This document shows, piece by piece, positions 10,452-20,215 of a stretch of DNA of 42,699 nt (position 1 is its first letter; every line of letters begins with the position of its first letter). Source of the DNA: Bacillota bacterium (GTDB lineage: Bacteria > Bacillota > UBA4882 > UBA8346); NCBI GenBank assembly GCA_012728785.1, contig JAAYEK010000267.1, forward strand, positions 1-42,699, in the 5' to 3' direction. The position numbers were made by a program, and so were the translations under genes. Below the pieces are notes generated by a model, which was given only the letters and a program-made list of their open reading frames with translations, was not told where the DNA came from and did not search any database.

Positions 10452-10964
10452 GTGCTCTGTCAAAATTGTCAACAGCGTCCGGCAACAGTCCATTTGACCA
10501 AAATAGTCAATTTTGCCAAAACGGAAATGCATCTTTGCGAAGTCTGTGCAAAGGCTGCCGGTAATGAATTAGGGATTATTTTTGGGACTAATTTTTCTTT
10601 CCAAAATTTAATCGCCGGATTGTTAGGCGATGAAGAATTGGAAATTCAACAGCAACCTAGTATTGGTAGGGAACTTAAATGTGAAAATTGTGGTTTGACG
10701 TTTTCTGATTTTAAGAATAGTGGGTTACTTGGCTGTGGAGAATGTTATCACTATTTCCAAACTGGTTTGGAACCATTACTCAAAAAGGTTCATGGGAGCA
10801 TCACTCATACCGGTAAAGTACCGCGTCGAACCGGTGGTAAGGTTAGAATCAGAAAGGAAATACAGGACCTTCGCCATCAGTTACAACAAGCGATTCAAAA
10901 AGAAGATTATGAGCAGGCGGCAAGTCTGCGGGATGAGATTCGTCATTTAGAAAAAGAATTGTGA
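10452..10964 (+). CDS. mcsA: McsA, activator of the protein-arginine kinase
   Basis: McsA is a zinc-binding partner that activates McsB and modulates CtsR. I place the start at GTG 10452 (MLCQNCQQRPATVHLTK), because GGGAG at 10439-10443 is well spaced and the N-terminus then matches other McsA proteins exactly; the upstream in-frame ATG 10437 overlaps that ribosome-binding site. The 170-residue protein has two zinc-binding regions formed by CxxC pairs (CQNC and CEVC; then CENC and CGEC) and a C-terminal UVR coiled-coil motif (LRHQLQQAIQKEDYEQAASLRDE region), which in this family contacts partner proteins. It lies 21 nt after ctsR and 13 nt before mcsB in the operon. Confidence 0.94.
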   Translation: MLCQNCQQRPATVHLTKIVNFAKTEMHLCEVCAKAAGNELGIIFGTNFSFQNLIAGLLGDEELEIQQQPSIGRELKCENCGLTFSDFKNSGLLGCGECYHYFQTGLEPLLKKVHGSITHTGKVPRRTGGKVRIRKEIQDLRHQLQQAIQKEDYEQAASLRDEIRHLEKEL

Positions 10965-10977
10965 GGGAGGGTTGGAG

Positions 10978-12048
10978 GTGAATAATCAAAATAGATATGG
11001 AGAAATTTTACCGGTATGGATTGGAAAGGACAATGACTCCAAAGATGTGGTAATCAGTAGCAGAATTCGGTTGGCTCGAAACTTGAAGGGCTCATCTTTT
11101 CCAAGTTATGCAGATGAAAAACAATTAGCGAAAGTAATTGAAGAGGTGCGGGAGGCTTTAAAAGTTAAAACGGATATTAGCCCTTTGCATTCATTTCAAA
11201 TAGAAGAATTGTCTCCGGCAGATCGATTGGTATTGGTGGAAAAACACCTTTGTAGTCCCCAATTTATTGAACAACCTCATTTAAGAATGTTAGTGGTAAA
11301 CCAGGAACAGACTATCAGCATTATGGTGAATGAAGAAGACCACTTACGTATTCAAACGATCACTCCGGGATTTTCCTTGGAAGAGGCATTGGCCTTGGCA
11401 AATCAATTGGATGATTATTTGGAACAGACTTTGGAGTATTGTTACGATGAATCTTGTGGTTATTTGACCACATGTCCGACTAATGTCGGGACTGGAATTA
11501 GGGCTTCGGTAATGTTGCATTTACCTGCCCTGGCAATGGTGGATCAGATAAAAAAGGTATTGCCTGCTTTGCCCCATATTGGGATCAATATCAGAGGGTT
11601 TTACGGTGAGGGTACTGAATCATTAGGAGATATCTATCAAATATCTAACCAAGTCACCTTAGGACAGTCGGAAGAAGATTTGACCAATAATTTGAAGAGT
11701 ATTTGCCGTCAGGTGATTGAGCAAGAACGTTCAGTCCGTGAGGCCTTGCTTAAAGAATCAAAAATGCAATTGGAAGACCGTCTGTTTCGCTCCTATGGAG
11801 TTCTAGCCAATTGTCGGATCATTAACTCTCAAGAAGTATTAAAATTATTATCCGATGTGAAATTAGGAGTAGAATTGGGCATAATTAAGGGTGTAGATAA
11901 TAAGAGTATCACGGAGTTAATGTTTTTAACCAGGGCATCTTTGATCCAAAAAATAATCGGTAAAGAGGTTTCTCCTGCCGAAAGAGACATTTATCGGGCT
12001 AAAATCATTCGGGAGGAACTACAGAGAAATAGCGGAGGTGGGTCATAA
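10978..12048 (+). CDS. mcsB: Protein-arginine kinase McsB
   Basis: McsB phosphorylates arginine residues on misfolded proteins, tagging them for ClpC-ClpP, and inactivates CtsR during stress. The 356-residue product is a phosphagen-kinase-like catalytic domain: [12 protein letters not shown] in the nucleotide-binding region, the [12 protein letters not shown] loop carrying the family's conserved cysteine, and [10 protein letters not shown] further on. The start is GTG 10978, because GGGAGG ending at 10970 is 7 nt away; the in-frame TTG 10972 is too close to that site. It overlaps clpC by one base (TAATG), indicating translational coupling. Confidence 0.95.
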   Translation: MNNQNRYGEILPVWIGKDNDSKDVVISSRIRLARNLKGSSFPSYADEKQLAKVIEEVREALKVKTDISPLHSFQIEELSPADRLVLVEKHLCSPQFIEQPHLRMLVVNQEQTISIMVNEEDHLRIQTITPGFSLEEALALANQLDDYLEQTLEYCYDESCGYLTTCPTNVGTGIRASVMLHLPALAMVDQIKKVLPALPHIGINIRGFYGEGTESLGDIYQISNQVTLGQSEEDLTNNLKSICRQVIEQERSVREALLKESKMQLEDRLFRSYGVLANCRIINSQEVLKLLSDVKLGVELGIIKGVDNKSITELMFLTRASLIQKIIGKEVSPAERDIYRAKIIREELQRNSGGGS

Positions 12049-14501
12049 TGTTTGAAAGATTTACGGAACGCGCTCGTAAAGTAATCTACCTAGCGCAACA
12101 GGAAGCTGCGCGACTAGGGCATAATGTGGTTGGTACGGAACACTTACTTTTGGGACTGATTGTTGAGGGAGATGGAGTAGCTGCTAAAGCTTTGGAAATA
12201 CTTGATATAAGCTTGGACCAGATCCGGCAAGGGGTTGAAAAGATCATTGGAAGCGGGGAACCCAATCCGTTTGGAGAAATTCCATTTACCCCTCGAGCAA
12301 AGCGTGTTTTAGAATTAGCAGTAGATGAAGGACGTCATATGGGGCATAATTACGTTGGGACCGAACATATCCTCTTGGGGCTAATCCGTGAGGGAGAAGG
12401 AGTTGCCGCGCAAGTATTAAAAAATTTAGGGGCCGACCTTGATAAAGTTCGTAAACAAGTAATCACCCTTTTGGGGGGAGCGAATACTTTTACAGGACCT
12501 GGAAATCAAGGAAAGTCCCACAATCGGACCCAGACTCTGAATCAATTCGGGAGAGATCTTACCGAACTCGCAAAAATCGGTAAACTTGATCCGGTTATCG
12601 GACGTGAAAAAGAGATCGAGAGGGTAATTCAGGTTTTATCGCGCCGGACCAAAAACAATCCGGTCCTTATCGGTGAGCCTGGTGTGGGGAAGACCGCTAT
12701 TGCAGAGGGTTTGGCACAGAAGATTTATAATGGGGATGTGCCGGAAATTTTACGTCATAAAAGGGTAGTCACACTGGATCTAGGGGCGATGGTAGCGGGT
12801 TCCAAGTATCGGGGTGAATTTGAGGAACGACTGAAAAAGGTAATGGACGAAATCCGTAATTCCGGAGATGTTATTCTTTTCATTGATGAGTTGCATACTT
12901 TGATCGGCGCCGGAGCAGCCGAGGGGGCTATTGATGCTGCAAATATTTTAAAGCCGGCTTTGTCCCGGGGGGAACTGCAATGTATTGGCGCAACCACATT
13001 GGATGAGTATCGAAAATATGTTGAAAAGGATGCCGCTCTCGAACGGAGGTTCCAACCGATTATGGTTGGTGAACCGTCTTTGGAAGAGACAACTTTAATC
13101 TTGAAAGGGCTACGGGATTGTTATGAAGCCCATCATCGGGTGAAGATTACCGATGAGGCTATTGAAGCTGCAGTCCAATTTTCCGACCGGTATATAACTG
13201 ATCGTTTCTTGCCGGATAAAGCGATTGATCTGATTGATGAAGCGGCTTCACGAGTTAGATTACGGACCACGATTACCCCTCCTGATTTAAAAGAATTGGA
13301 AGACCAAGTAAATCAATTACAACAGGAGAAGGAAGCGGCCATTAAAAATGAAGAATTTGAGAAAGCGGCCAAATTGAGGGATGATGAGCAGAAATTACGC
13401 CAACAGCTGGATGATATGGCCATTGACTGGAAGAATAAAAGAAGTAAGTCAGAGCCAACTGTTGGCGAAGAAGAAATTGCCTATGTAGTTTCGAGTTGGA
13501 CCGGAATTCCCGTTACCAAATTGCAACAGGAAGAGACGGAGCGTCTTTTAAAGCTTGAGGAAACACTTCATCAAAGGGTTATCGGCCAAGATGAAGCGGT
13601 TGAAGCTATATCTCGTGCGGTACGGAGGGCCAGGGCCGGCCTGAAAGACCCTAAGCGACCAATTGGCTCCTTCATCTTTTTAGGACCTACGGGAGTCGGT
13701 AAAACCGAATTGGCTAAAGCCTTGGCAGAATCCCTTTTTGGTGATGAAAATGCCATGATCCGGATTGACATGTCCGAATATATGGAAAGACATACTGTTT
13801 CCCGCTTGGTGGGAGCTCCTCCCGGATATGTAGGTTATGATGAAGGTGGGCAGTTAACTGAACGGGTTCGGAGAAAACCTTATTCGGTTGTTTTGTTGGA
13901 TGAGATTGAAAAAGCCCATCCGGAAGTTTTTAATGTTCTATTACAAGTGCTTGAAGATGGTCGGCTGACCGATGCCCACGGACGGGTTGTTGATTTTAAG
14001 AACACCGTAGTGATTATGACTTCCAATGTAGGCGCTAATTTAATCGAACATTCTATGGGGATCGGGTTTCAAACCGGCGATGAGGACTCTACCGACAACT
14101 ATCGAAAGATGAAAGATAAAGTCCTTGAAGAACTGAAACGTACCTTTAGGCCTGAGTTTTTAAACCGAATTGATGAGGTTATCGTATTTCACGCTTTGAA
14201 TCGTGAACAAATTAAAGCGATCGTCGATCTAATGGTCAAACCTGTCGCCCATCAGTTGCTAGATAAGGGCATTGTCATAGAACTAACGGAAGAGGTTAAA
14301 GAATTTCTGGCTAAAGATGGTTTTGACCCTAATTTTGGGGCTCGTCCGTTGCGCCGTTCGGTTCAAAGGTTTATTGAAAACCCGCTTTCGGAAGAGTTAT
14401 TAAAGGGAGCGCTAGAACCGGGGTCCACCCTTAAGGCTGTGATCAAGGATGAGCAGGTCATCTTTGAAACTGTCGGTAAGAAAGAAAAATCGCTTCGGTA
14501 A
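12048..14501 (+). CDS. clpC: ATP-dependent Clp protease ATPase subunit ClpC
   Basis: Hsp100 unfoldase that feeds arginine-phosphorylated and adaptor-bound proteins to ClpP. The 817-residue sequence has two Clp N-domain repeats (residues about 1-145, each with GTEHLLLGL or GTEHILLGL), a first AAA+ domain with Walker [10 protein letters not shown], a ClpC-type middle domain with a UVR-like helix ([19 protein letters not shown]), and a second AAA+ domain with GPTGVGKTE, followed by the ClpP-contact region. Length and order are typical of ClpC rather than ClpB or ClpE. It is the last gene of the CtsR operon and is followed by a strong intrinsic terminator. No clpP is present in the window. Confidence 0.97.
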   Translation: MFERFTERARKVIYLAQQEAARLGHNVVGTEHLLLGLIVEGDGVAAKALEILDISLDQIRQGVEKIIGSGEPNPFGEIPFTPRAKRVLELAVDEGRHMGHNYVGTEHILLGLIREGEGVAAQVLKNLGADLDKVRKQVITLLGGANTFTGPGNQGKSHNRTQTLNQFGRDLTELAKIGKLDPVIGREKEIERVIQVLSRRTKNNPVLIGEPGVGKTAIAEGLAQKIYNGDVPEILRHKRVVTLDLGAMVAGSKYRGEFEERLKKVMDEIRNSGDVILFIDELHTLIGAGAAEGAIDAANILKPALSRGELQCIGATTLDEYRKYVEKDAALERRFQPIMVGEPSLEETTLILKGLRDCYEAHHRVKITDEAIEAAVQFSDRYITDRFLPDKAIDLIDEAASRVRLRTTITPPDLKELEDQVNQLQQEKEAAIKNEEFEKAAKLRDDEQKLRQQLDDMAIDWKNKRSKSEPTVGEEEIAYVVSSWTGIPVTKLQQEETERLLKLEETLHQRVIGQDEAVEAISRAVRRARAGLKDPKRPIGSFIFLGPTGVGKTELAKALAESLFGDENAMIRIDMSEYMERHTVSRLVGAPPGYVGYDEGGQLTERVRRKPYSVVLLDEIEKAHPEVFNVLLQVLEDGRLTDAHGRVVDFKNTVVIMTSNVGANLIEHSMGIGFQTGDEDSTDNYRKMKDKVLEELKRTFRPEFLNRIDEVIVFHALNREQIKAIVDLMVKPVAHQLLDKGIVIELTEEVKEFLAKDGFDPNFGARPLRRSVQRFIENPLSEELLKGALEPGSTLKAVIKDEQVIFETVGKKEKSLR

Positions 14502-14527
14502 GGGAAGTAACCTTATTTTAAGTAAAG

Positions 14528-14568
14528 GACCGCTCAATGAAGGACAGAGCGGTCTTTGTTATTTTTTT
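14528..14568 (+). terminator. Intrinsic terminator of the ctsR-clpC operon
   Basis: GACCGCTC (14528-14535) pairs perfectly with GAGCGGTC (14547-14554), followed by TTTGTTATTTTTTT. Confidence 0.9.
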
Positions 14569-14613
14569 GATATTATGTAAATGTTATTTAAAGTGAAAAT
14601 TTGGTTAAGTATC

Positions 14614-14643
14614 TTGCCTAAAGGGGGTGGATGGTGGTATACT
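14614..14643 (+). promoter_or_regulatory. Candidate promoter of the hydrogenase operon
   Basis: TTGCCT (14614-14619) and TATACT (14638-14643) are separated by 18 bases, with a TG one base before the -10 (extended -10). Transcription would begin near 14650, next to a lone TTGTGAA half-site (from 14653) and upstream of the two full Rex-type boxes. The leader would be about 150 nt. A promoter closer to the gene is not excluded. Confidence 0.5.
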
Positions 14644-14699
14644 AAAAAAATATTGTGAAAATAGGAACGAGCGAGCTAAGTCTTTTTTAAAGAGATAGT

Positions 14700-14717
14700 T
14701 TGTGCAAATTTTCACAA
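14700..14717 (+). promoter_or_regulatory. Rex-type redox operator 1
   Basis: TTGTGCAAATTTTCACAA matches the 18-bp Rex consensus TTGTGAA-N4-TTCACAA at all but one position. Rex is an NADH/NAD+ sensing repressor of fermentation and hydrogenase genes in Firmicutes. Its centre is 33 bp, about three helical turns, from the second site. Confidence 0.75.
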
Positions 14718-14732
14718 ATTTTTTTGATTTAT

Positions 14733-14750
14733 TTGTGAAATAATTCACAA
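14733..14750 (+). promoter_or_regulatory. Rex-type redox operator 2
   Basis: TTGTGAAATAATTCACAA is a perfect match to TTGTGAA-N4-TTCACAA. It lies 50 nt upstream of hydC. With the first site it suggests cooperative repression of the hydrogenase operon when NADH is low. The rex gene itself is not in this window. Confidence 0.85.
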
Positions 14751-14800
14751 CTGTTAATTTTTCGTTAAGAATTTATTTCATTAATGAGGGGAGAAAGAAT

Positions 14801-15331
14801 ATGGCTAATTCTGCAGTTGTAGAGAAAGACAAGTTTTTTAAAGGTTCTTCGTGCCGGAGTTTTGAGAAAATCAATGAAGTTATTGAAAGGCATGGAAAAA
14901 AACAAGCGGCGTTAATCCCGATTTTACAAGAAGTCCAGGATGAATATCGGTACTTACCTGAGGAAATATTGACTTATGTGGCGACCGCTTTAAATTTATC
15001 TCCAGCCACGGTTTATGGGGTAGCGACGTTTTACGCTCAATTTTCTTTGGAGCCTAAGGGTAAATATGTGATCAAAGTTTGCGACGGCACTGCTTGTCAC
15101 GTTAGAGGTTCCAACCCGGTGAGAGATGCGATTCGAAAACGAGTCGGACTTAACGGAGAGAAACAAACTACCAATGATCTACGTTTTACGGTAGAAACCG
15201 TCTCTTGCTTAGGCGCATGCGGATTGGCGCCTGTAGTGATGATTAATGACCAAATTTACGGACAAATGACAGCGGATGCAATTAATATCATTATCGATAA
15301 AGTATTAGAGGAAGAGGGTGAAACATGTTGA
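14801..15331 (+). CDS. hydC: [FeFe] hydrogenase NuoE-like subunit
   Basis: A 176-residue thioredoxin-like [2Fe-2S] subunit of a multimeric NAD- and ferredoxin-linked hydrogenase. It contains the four cluster cysteines in CDGTACHV and VSCLGACGLAP, and the helical NuoE N-domain (LIPILQEVQDEYRYLPEE, ATVYGVATFY). In bifurcating hydrogenases such as Thermotoga HydABC this subunit is called HydC; HndA is the equivalent in Desulfovibrio. ATG 14801 follows GAGGGGAGA. It is the first gene of hydC-hydB-hydA and overlaps hydB by seven bases, indicating coupling. Two Rex-type operators lie upstream. Confidence 0.92.
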   Translation: MANSAVVEKDKFFKGSSCRSFEKINEVIERHGKKQAALIPILQEVQDEYRYLPEEILTYVATALNLSPATVYGVATFYAQFSLEPKGKYVIKVCDGTACHVRGSNPVRDAIRKRVGLNGEKQTTNDLRFTVETVSCLGACGLAPVVMINDQIYGQMTADAINIIIDKVLEEEGETC

Positions 15332-17211
15332 TCGAGTCTGTAACTAAACTGGAGGAATTACGCGAACAATGGCGCCATGCATATCAAAAGGAACCAAATC
15401 GAATTTTGGTTTGTGCCGGTACCGGGTGTGTTGCCAATGGTTCCCTTAAGATTTACGATGCTTTAATAAAGGAGCTTTCAACTCGAGGAGTATATATTGC
15501 CGTTGAATTAATGATCGAAGAAAAATCTAGCGGCACTACAGTCGTAAAAAGCGGTTGTCACGGGTTTTGCGAAATGGGGCCCTTGGTCCGTTTGGAACCT
15601 TCAGGAGTGCTTTATACCAAAGTAAAACTAGAAGATGTTACGGAAATTGTTACCGCTTTAATTGATGGAAAAGGACCGGTAGAAAGGCTACTATATCGGC
15701 ATCCTGTTACGGATACTAGTTATGACCGGGAGCATAGTATTCCTTTTTATAACAAACAACAGCGTAACGCATTGGAAAACTGCGGTTCGATTGATCCGGT
15801 TGAAATTCGCGAATATATAGCGAAGAATGGATATGAGGCGTTAAGCAAGGTTCTGGCTATGAAACCGGAAGAAGTATGTAAGGAAGTTTTGGATTCGGGG
15901 CTTCGCGGACGGGGTGGTGGAGGTTTTCCCACCGGTAGAAAATGGGAGATGACCCGAATCGCTAAAGGAGAAAAAAAATATATAGTTTGTAACGGTGATG
16001 AAGGGGACCCGGGAGCTTTCATGGATCGGAGCGTTATGGAGGGCGACCCCTACAAACTGCTTGAAGGGATGACTATTGCCGGATATGCGATTGGTTCCGA
16101 TGAAGGTTATATTTATGTACGGGCTGAGTACCCGTTGGCTGTAGATAGATTAAAGCAAGCGATTAAAACTGCTGAAAAATGTGGAGTACTCGGTAAAAAT
16201 ATTTTAGGGACCGGCTTTAACTTTAAAATCAAAATAAAAGAAGGAGCAGGCGCTTTCGTTTGCGGAGAAGAAACCGCTTTGATAGCTTCCATTGAAGGAC
16301 AGCGGGGAATGCCGCGACCTAAGCCGCCGTTTCCGGCCCAATCTGGTCTATGGGGCAAACCGACTCTGATTAATAATGTGGAGACTTTTGCTAATATTAC
16401 CAAGATTATTCAGAAAGGCGCCGATTGGTTTAAAAATGTCGGAACTCCAAAAAGCCCCGGGACCAAGACTTTTGCCCTTACGGGTCAAGTCGCTAATACC
16501 GGGTTGATTGAAGTGCCGATGGGAACTACTCTCCGGGAGGTTGTATATGAAATCGGAGGCGGAGTCCGTGGTGGTAAAGAGTTTAAAGCGGTACAGATCG
16601 GAGGCCCTTCCGGCGGTTGTTTGACTAAAGATCATTTGGAACTTCCACTGGACTTTGATTCACTGTTATCCGTAGGGGCCATGATTGGTTCCGGCGGATT
16701 GGTGGTTATGGATGAAAACACTTGTATGGTCGAAGTGGCGCGTTTCTTTATGAACTTTACTCAGAATGAGTCTTGCGGTAAATGTGTGCCTTGCCGTGAA
16801 GGGACCAAAAGATTGTTGGAAATTTTACAACGGGCGGTCGACGGTCAAGGTAAACCGGAAGATATCGAAGTTTTAGAAGATTTGGCAATGGCTATTAAGG
16901 ATGGTTCACTGTGCGGCTTAGGTAAAACCGCGCCTAACCCGGTGTTGACTATGCTGAAATATTTTAAAGATGAATATTTAGCGCACATTATTTATAAACG
17001 TTGTCCAGCTGGTGTATGTAAAGGATTAGCCAGTTATAGTATTGATCCTAACACTTGTAAAGGATGCACCAAATGTAGTCGGGTTTGCCCGGTCGGCGCC
17101 ATTAGCGGTAAAGTAAAAGAACCATTTGTCATCGATCCGGATAAATGTATCAAGTGCGGCGCTTGTATAACGGCTTGTCCGTTTCAGGCGATTAAGGAGG
17201 GAACGCGATGA
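15325..17211 (+). CDS. hydB: [FeFe] hydrogenase NuoF-like flavoprotein subunit
   Basis: The NAD(H)- and FMN-binding subunit of the trimeric hydrogenase, the presumed site of electron bifurcation or confurcation between NADH and ferredoxin. The 628-residue product has an N-terminal thioredoxin-like [2Fe-2S] domain (CAGTGCVANGS and SGCHGFCEMGP), the FMN/NADH-binding core (GLRGRGGGGFPTGRKWE, CNGDEGDPGAFMDR, GAGAFVCGEETAL), a SLBB-like segment, the NuoF [4Fe-4S] motif ESCGKCVPCREGTK, and a C-terminal pair of 4Fe-4S motifs (CKGCTKCSRVCP and CIKCGACITACP). This domain order is that of HydB/HndC rather than complex I NuoF. It overlaps both neighbours by a few bases. Confidence 0.95.
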   Translation: MLIESVTKLEELREQWRHAYQKEPNRILVCAGTGCVANGSLKIYDALIKELSTRGVYIAVELMIEEKSSGTTVVKSGCHGFCEMGPLVRLEPSGVLYTKVKLEDVTEIVTALIDGKGPVERLLYRHPVTDTSYDREHSIPFYNKQQRNALENCGSIDPVEIREYIAKNGYEALSKVLAMKPEEVCKEVLDSGLRGRGGGGFPTGRKWEMTRIAKGEKKYIVCNGDEGDPGAFMDRSVMEGDPYKLLEGMTIAGYAIGSDEGYIYVRAEYPLAVDRLKQAIKTAEKCGVLGKNILGTGFNFKIKIKEGAGAFVCGEETALIASIEGQRGMPRPKPPFPAQSGLWGKPTLINNVETFANITKIIQKGADWFKNVGTPKSPGTKTFALTGQVANTGLIEVPMGTTLREVVYEIGGGVRGGKEFKAVQIGGPSGGCLTKDHLELPLDFDSLLSVGAMIGSGGLVVMDENTCMVEVARFFMNFTQNESCGKCVPCREGTKRLLEILQRAVDGQGKPEDIEVLEDLAMAIKDGSLCGLGKTAPNPVLTMLKYFKDEYLAHIIYKRCPAGVCKGLASYSIDPNTCKGCTKCSRVCPVGAISGKVKEPFVIDPDKCIKCGACITACPFQAIKEGTR

Positions 17212-19238
17212 ATGCTGATAATCTAGTATATATCGACAATCAGCCGGTCGAAATCGAAGGCGAAAACAATTTATTGCAATTAATCCGAAAGACCGGAATT
17301 GAACTACCAACATTTTGTTATCATTCTGAATTAAGCGTTTATGGTGCCTGCCGGATGTGCGTCGTGGAAATCGAAGGACAGGGGATTGTGGCTTCCTGTT
17401 CGACTCCTCCGCAAGCGGGGCGTAGAATTTTAACTAATAGTCCAAGGGTTCAACGGGTTAGGCGAACAGTGTTGGAACTCTTGTTGGCCAATCACGAACG
17501 GGATTGTACTACCTGTGAAAAGAACGGTCGTTGTAAATTACAGGAACTTGCCAACCGTTTTGGTATCAGTAAGGTGCGTTTTGGGGAACGGGATTTAAAA
17601 TTACCAATCGATAATTCCGGTACTTCAATTGTCCGTGATCCTAATAAATGTATTCTCTGTGGAGACTGCGTCCGGATGTGCTCGGAGGTCCAAGGGATTG
17701 GTATTTTAGACTTTAGTAATCGGGGTTCAAAAGTAACAGTCTCACCGGCTTTTGGCAAAAACATTTCTGAAATAGACTGCGTCAGCTGTGGCCAGTGTAC
17801 CGCCGTTTGCCCTACTGGAGCATTGGTGGTTAAGAAAGAAACCCATAAGGCTTGGGCGGCGTTGCATAATCCGGAACTTACAGTAGTCGCCCAGGTAGCG
17901 CCGGCAGTCCGGGTAGCTTTGGGGGAAGAGTTTGGAATTCCGGCTGGGGAAATTGTAACCGGGAAAGTAGTGGCGGCATTGAAGCGATTGGGCTTTAATA
18001 AAGTGTTCGATACTAGTTTGACTGCGGATTTGACTGTTATCGAAGAAACCCATGAATTTCTGAAGCGGTTGGAGAATAATAAGCGCTTACCGCAATTTAC
18101 TTCTTGTTGTCCAGCATGGGTGAAATATGCTGAATATAATGCTCCCGAACGCCTTCATCAGCTGTCATCCTGTCGGTCGCCACAACAAATGTTTGGTTCG
18201 TTGGTTAAAAAGCATTGGGCCAAATCTCTTGGGAAGAAGCCAAGTGAGATTTATGTAATATCAATTATGCCTTGTACCGGTAAAAAGTATGAAGCGGCCC
18301 GGCCCGAGTTTTCCGAGGATAAGGTGAGAGATGTTGATCTGGTGTTGACCACCCAAGAAGTAGCTCAAATGATCCGGGAGTTTGGTTTGGATTTCGTTAA
18401 TCTGGATGCCGAGTCTTTTGATATGCCACTTGGATTCACCACCGGCGCCGGAGTGATCTTTGGGGCTAGCGGAGGCGTGGCGGAAGCTACCTTACGTTAC
18501 GCCTATGAGATCGTCAGTGGAGAAACGTTGGAACAGGTCAATTTTGAAGCGGTTAGAGGCTTTAAGGGTTTAAAAGAGACTTCCGTCAATTTAAATGGCC
18601 GTGAAATTAGGTTAGCGGTAGTCCATGGCCTTGGTAATGTTAAAAAACTGCTTCAAAAGATGAAAGAAGGCAAGGCTGAGTATGATCTAATTGAAGTAAT
18701 GGCTTGTCCCGGAGGTTGCATCGGAGGCGCCGGCCAACCAATAGCGGGTACTGAGGTAAAACAGGCTCGGGGACGCGCTATCTATAAAGCCGATAAGTTA
18801 TCTCAATTACGTAAATCCCAAGATAATCCCATCGTAACGCGGTTATATCAGAATTGGCTGGAGAAGCCGGGTAGCGAACAAGCTCATCATAGTTTGCATA
18901 CCAAGTATCATCCTAGAGTCAAGATTAAGGGCGAGGATATCGAGCTGATGACCGGCGTGGAAGAAGATAAAGTAGATATTGCAGTTTGTGTAGGTACATG
19001 TTGTTACCAAAAAGGCTCTTATGATACTTTGCGGGAGTTTATGAAACAGGCCGAACAGTTGAATCTGAGCGAACGAGTTAAGCTCCATGCTACTTTTTGT
19101 TTGGAAGGATGCCGGCATAGCCCGTCGGTAAAGATTGATGGAGAAATTTTGGAGGAAGTCTTGCCGGATAAGGTGGAATCAATCCTTAAGACTAAAGTTT
19201 TAAGTCGTGTTAAGCGCGGAAACTTGAAAACTGTCTAA
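17208..19238 (+). CDS. hydA: [FeFe] hydrogenase catalytic subunit, trimeric A3-like
   Basis: The hydrogen-producing subunit. The N-terminal [2Fe-2S] domain (CYHSELSVYGACRMC) is followed by a His-Cys3 [4Fe-4S] site (HERDCTTCEKNGRC) and two 4Fe-4S motifs (CILCGDCVRMC and CVSCGQCTAVCP). The H-cluster domain carries all three signatures: TSCCPAW, MPCTGKKYE and MACPGGCIGGAGQP. A C-terminal extension with CVGTCC and CLEGC looks like another [2Fe-2S] thioredoxin-like domain, as in the large subunits of bifurcating hydrogenases. The 676-residue length fits group A3. The start ATG overlaps the hydB stop by four bases (ATGA) and follows GGAGGG. Maturation genes hydE, hydF and hydG are not in the window. 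Function in reoxidising NADH and ferredoxin during fermentation is inferred from the family. Confidence 0.96.
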   Translation: MNADNLVYIDNQPVEIEGENNLLQLIRKTGIELPTFCYHSELSVYGACRMCVVEIEGQGIVASCSTPPQAGRRILTNSPRVQRVRRTVLELLLANHERDCTTCEKNGRCKLQELANRFGISKVRFGERDLKLPIDNSGTSIVRDPNKCILCGDCVRMCSEVQGIGILDFSNRGSKVTVSPAFGKNISEIDCVSCGQCTAVCPTGALVVKKETHKAWAALHNPELTVVAQVAPAVRVALGEEFGIPAGEIVTGKVVAALKRLGFNKVFDTSLTADLTVIEETHEFLKRLENNKRLPQFTSCCPAWVKYAEYNAPERLHQLSSCRSPQQMFGSLVKKHWAKSLGKKPSEIYVISIMPCTGKKYEAARPEFSEDKVRDVDLVLTTQEVAQMIREFGLDFVNLDAESFDMPLGFTTGAGVIFGASGGVAEATLRYAYEIVSGETLEQVNFEAVRGFKGLKETSVNLNGREIRLAVVHGLGNVKKLLQKMKEGKAEYDLIEVMACPGGCIGGAGQPIAGTEVKQARGRAIYKADKLSQLRKSQDNPIVTRLYQNWLEKPGSEQAHHSLHTKYHPRVKIKGEDIELMTGVEEDKVDIAVCVGTCCYQKGSYDTLREFMKQAEQLNLSERVKLHATFCLEGCRHSPSVKIDGEILEEVLPDKVESILKTKVLSRVKRGNLKTV

Positions 19239-19298
19239 ATAGAAAAAGGGCTGGATGGACGAAATGGGCCAAAAAGCCGAATTTAAATAAATTATTTG

Positions 19299-19339
19299 GG
19301 GCTGTTACAAAATTTCACATTTTGCGACAGCCTTTTTTT
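19299..19339 (+). terminator. Intrinsic terminator of the hydrogenase operon
   Basis: GGCTGT (19300-19305) pairs with ACAGCC (19327-19332), with a further CAAAAT/ATTTTG inner stem, followed by seven T. The sequence resembles the hairpin at 21503-21538 read on the minus strand. Confidence 0.85.
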
Positions 19340-19376
19340 ATTGCAGGTAAGTTGATGGATAACCGTACTGATTATC

Positions 19377-19946
19377 TTAAGATATCCTTTGACCTAAATA
19401 ATCTTGGTACGCCACAGTCATGCAGATGACTGAGAAAGGAACGGTCAGCAGAGCCCCGATACCAAAAGCTACTGCGCCGATTGCAGATAAAATCAAGGCA
19501 ATCAGAGCGTAAATCCAGATAATAACCGGATCGGTTTTTATAAAAGTAAGGGCCTCCTTAAGTGCTGGAAGCGGGGGATAATTTTTTTCAATGATTAAAA
19601 CAATTGCAAAGGCCATAATTACTAGGATGAAAGGACTAAAAGCAATACCGAGGAATACACCAATTATCGGTACTTTTTGGATAATCAATAAAAAGAATAG
19701 TGATGGTAGAGAGATAAGCGTGGTAGGCAAAAATTTATCAAAATGGGAGAAGATCTCCCTAAAGGTAGCTGGTTTATTCCTAATCAGATTAAGGGTTAGT
19801 ACCATTGCGCCGCCAATTAATGGCCCGGCTAAAATTCCCATACTAATAATTGAGATGATTGTACCGATAGAAATGGTTAAGAAGAAAATTCCGAAATTAT
19901 TCAGATATAAATCGATACTTTTTTGAAGTTTATTTTCGATATCCAT
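19377..19946 (-). CDS. Multi-pass membrane protein of unknown function
   Basis: The 189-residue product is almost entirely hydrophobic, with about four to five transmembrane segments (FGIFFLTISIGTIISIISMG, LIGGAMVLTL, LPSLFFLLI, FILVIMAFAIVLI, WIYALIALILSAIGAVAFG). Its pattern resembles the loosely defined membrane families related to the glycerophosphodiester-phosphodiesterase membrane domain or DUF975/DUF4013, but I cannot assign one. A GGGGG ribosome-binding site precedes two adjacent ATG codons; the second (19946) is better spaced. It converges on the hydrogenase operon terminator and is apparently monocistronic. Confidence 0.75.
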   Translation of the reverse strand: MDIENKLQKSIDLYLNNFGIFFLTISIGTIISIISMGILAGPLIGGAMVLTLNLIRNKPATFREIFSHFDKFLPTTLISLPSLFFLLIIQKVPIIGVFLGIAFSPFILVIMAFAIVLIIEKNYPPLPALKEALTFIKTDPVIIWIYALIALILSAIGAVAFGIGALLTVPFSVICMTVAYQDYLGQRIS

Positions 19947-20215
19947 CATATTACCCCCTTTAAACGGTATAATTAATTAAAACTCATTATGTTTTATGAA
20001 AATAAATCTAGCATTATTACAATTAATATTGTTTAAATCCGGTGACATAATTACCTCAGCATTGATATAAAGAGATCCGATGAAGTTTTAGATTAAGTAA
20101 TCATGGATGGGATTTAGTTTAGTGAATAAGCAGGAAAAATCATAAGGATTTTGAATTAATGAACATGGATAATTTCTAATCTAGTTGATTCAAATTTAAG
20201 AAAGGAGCCAATCCT

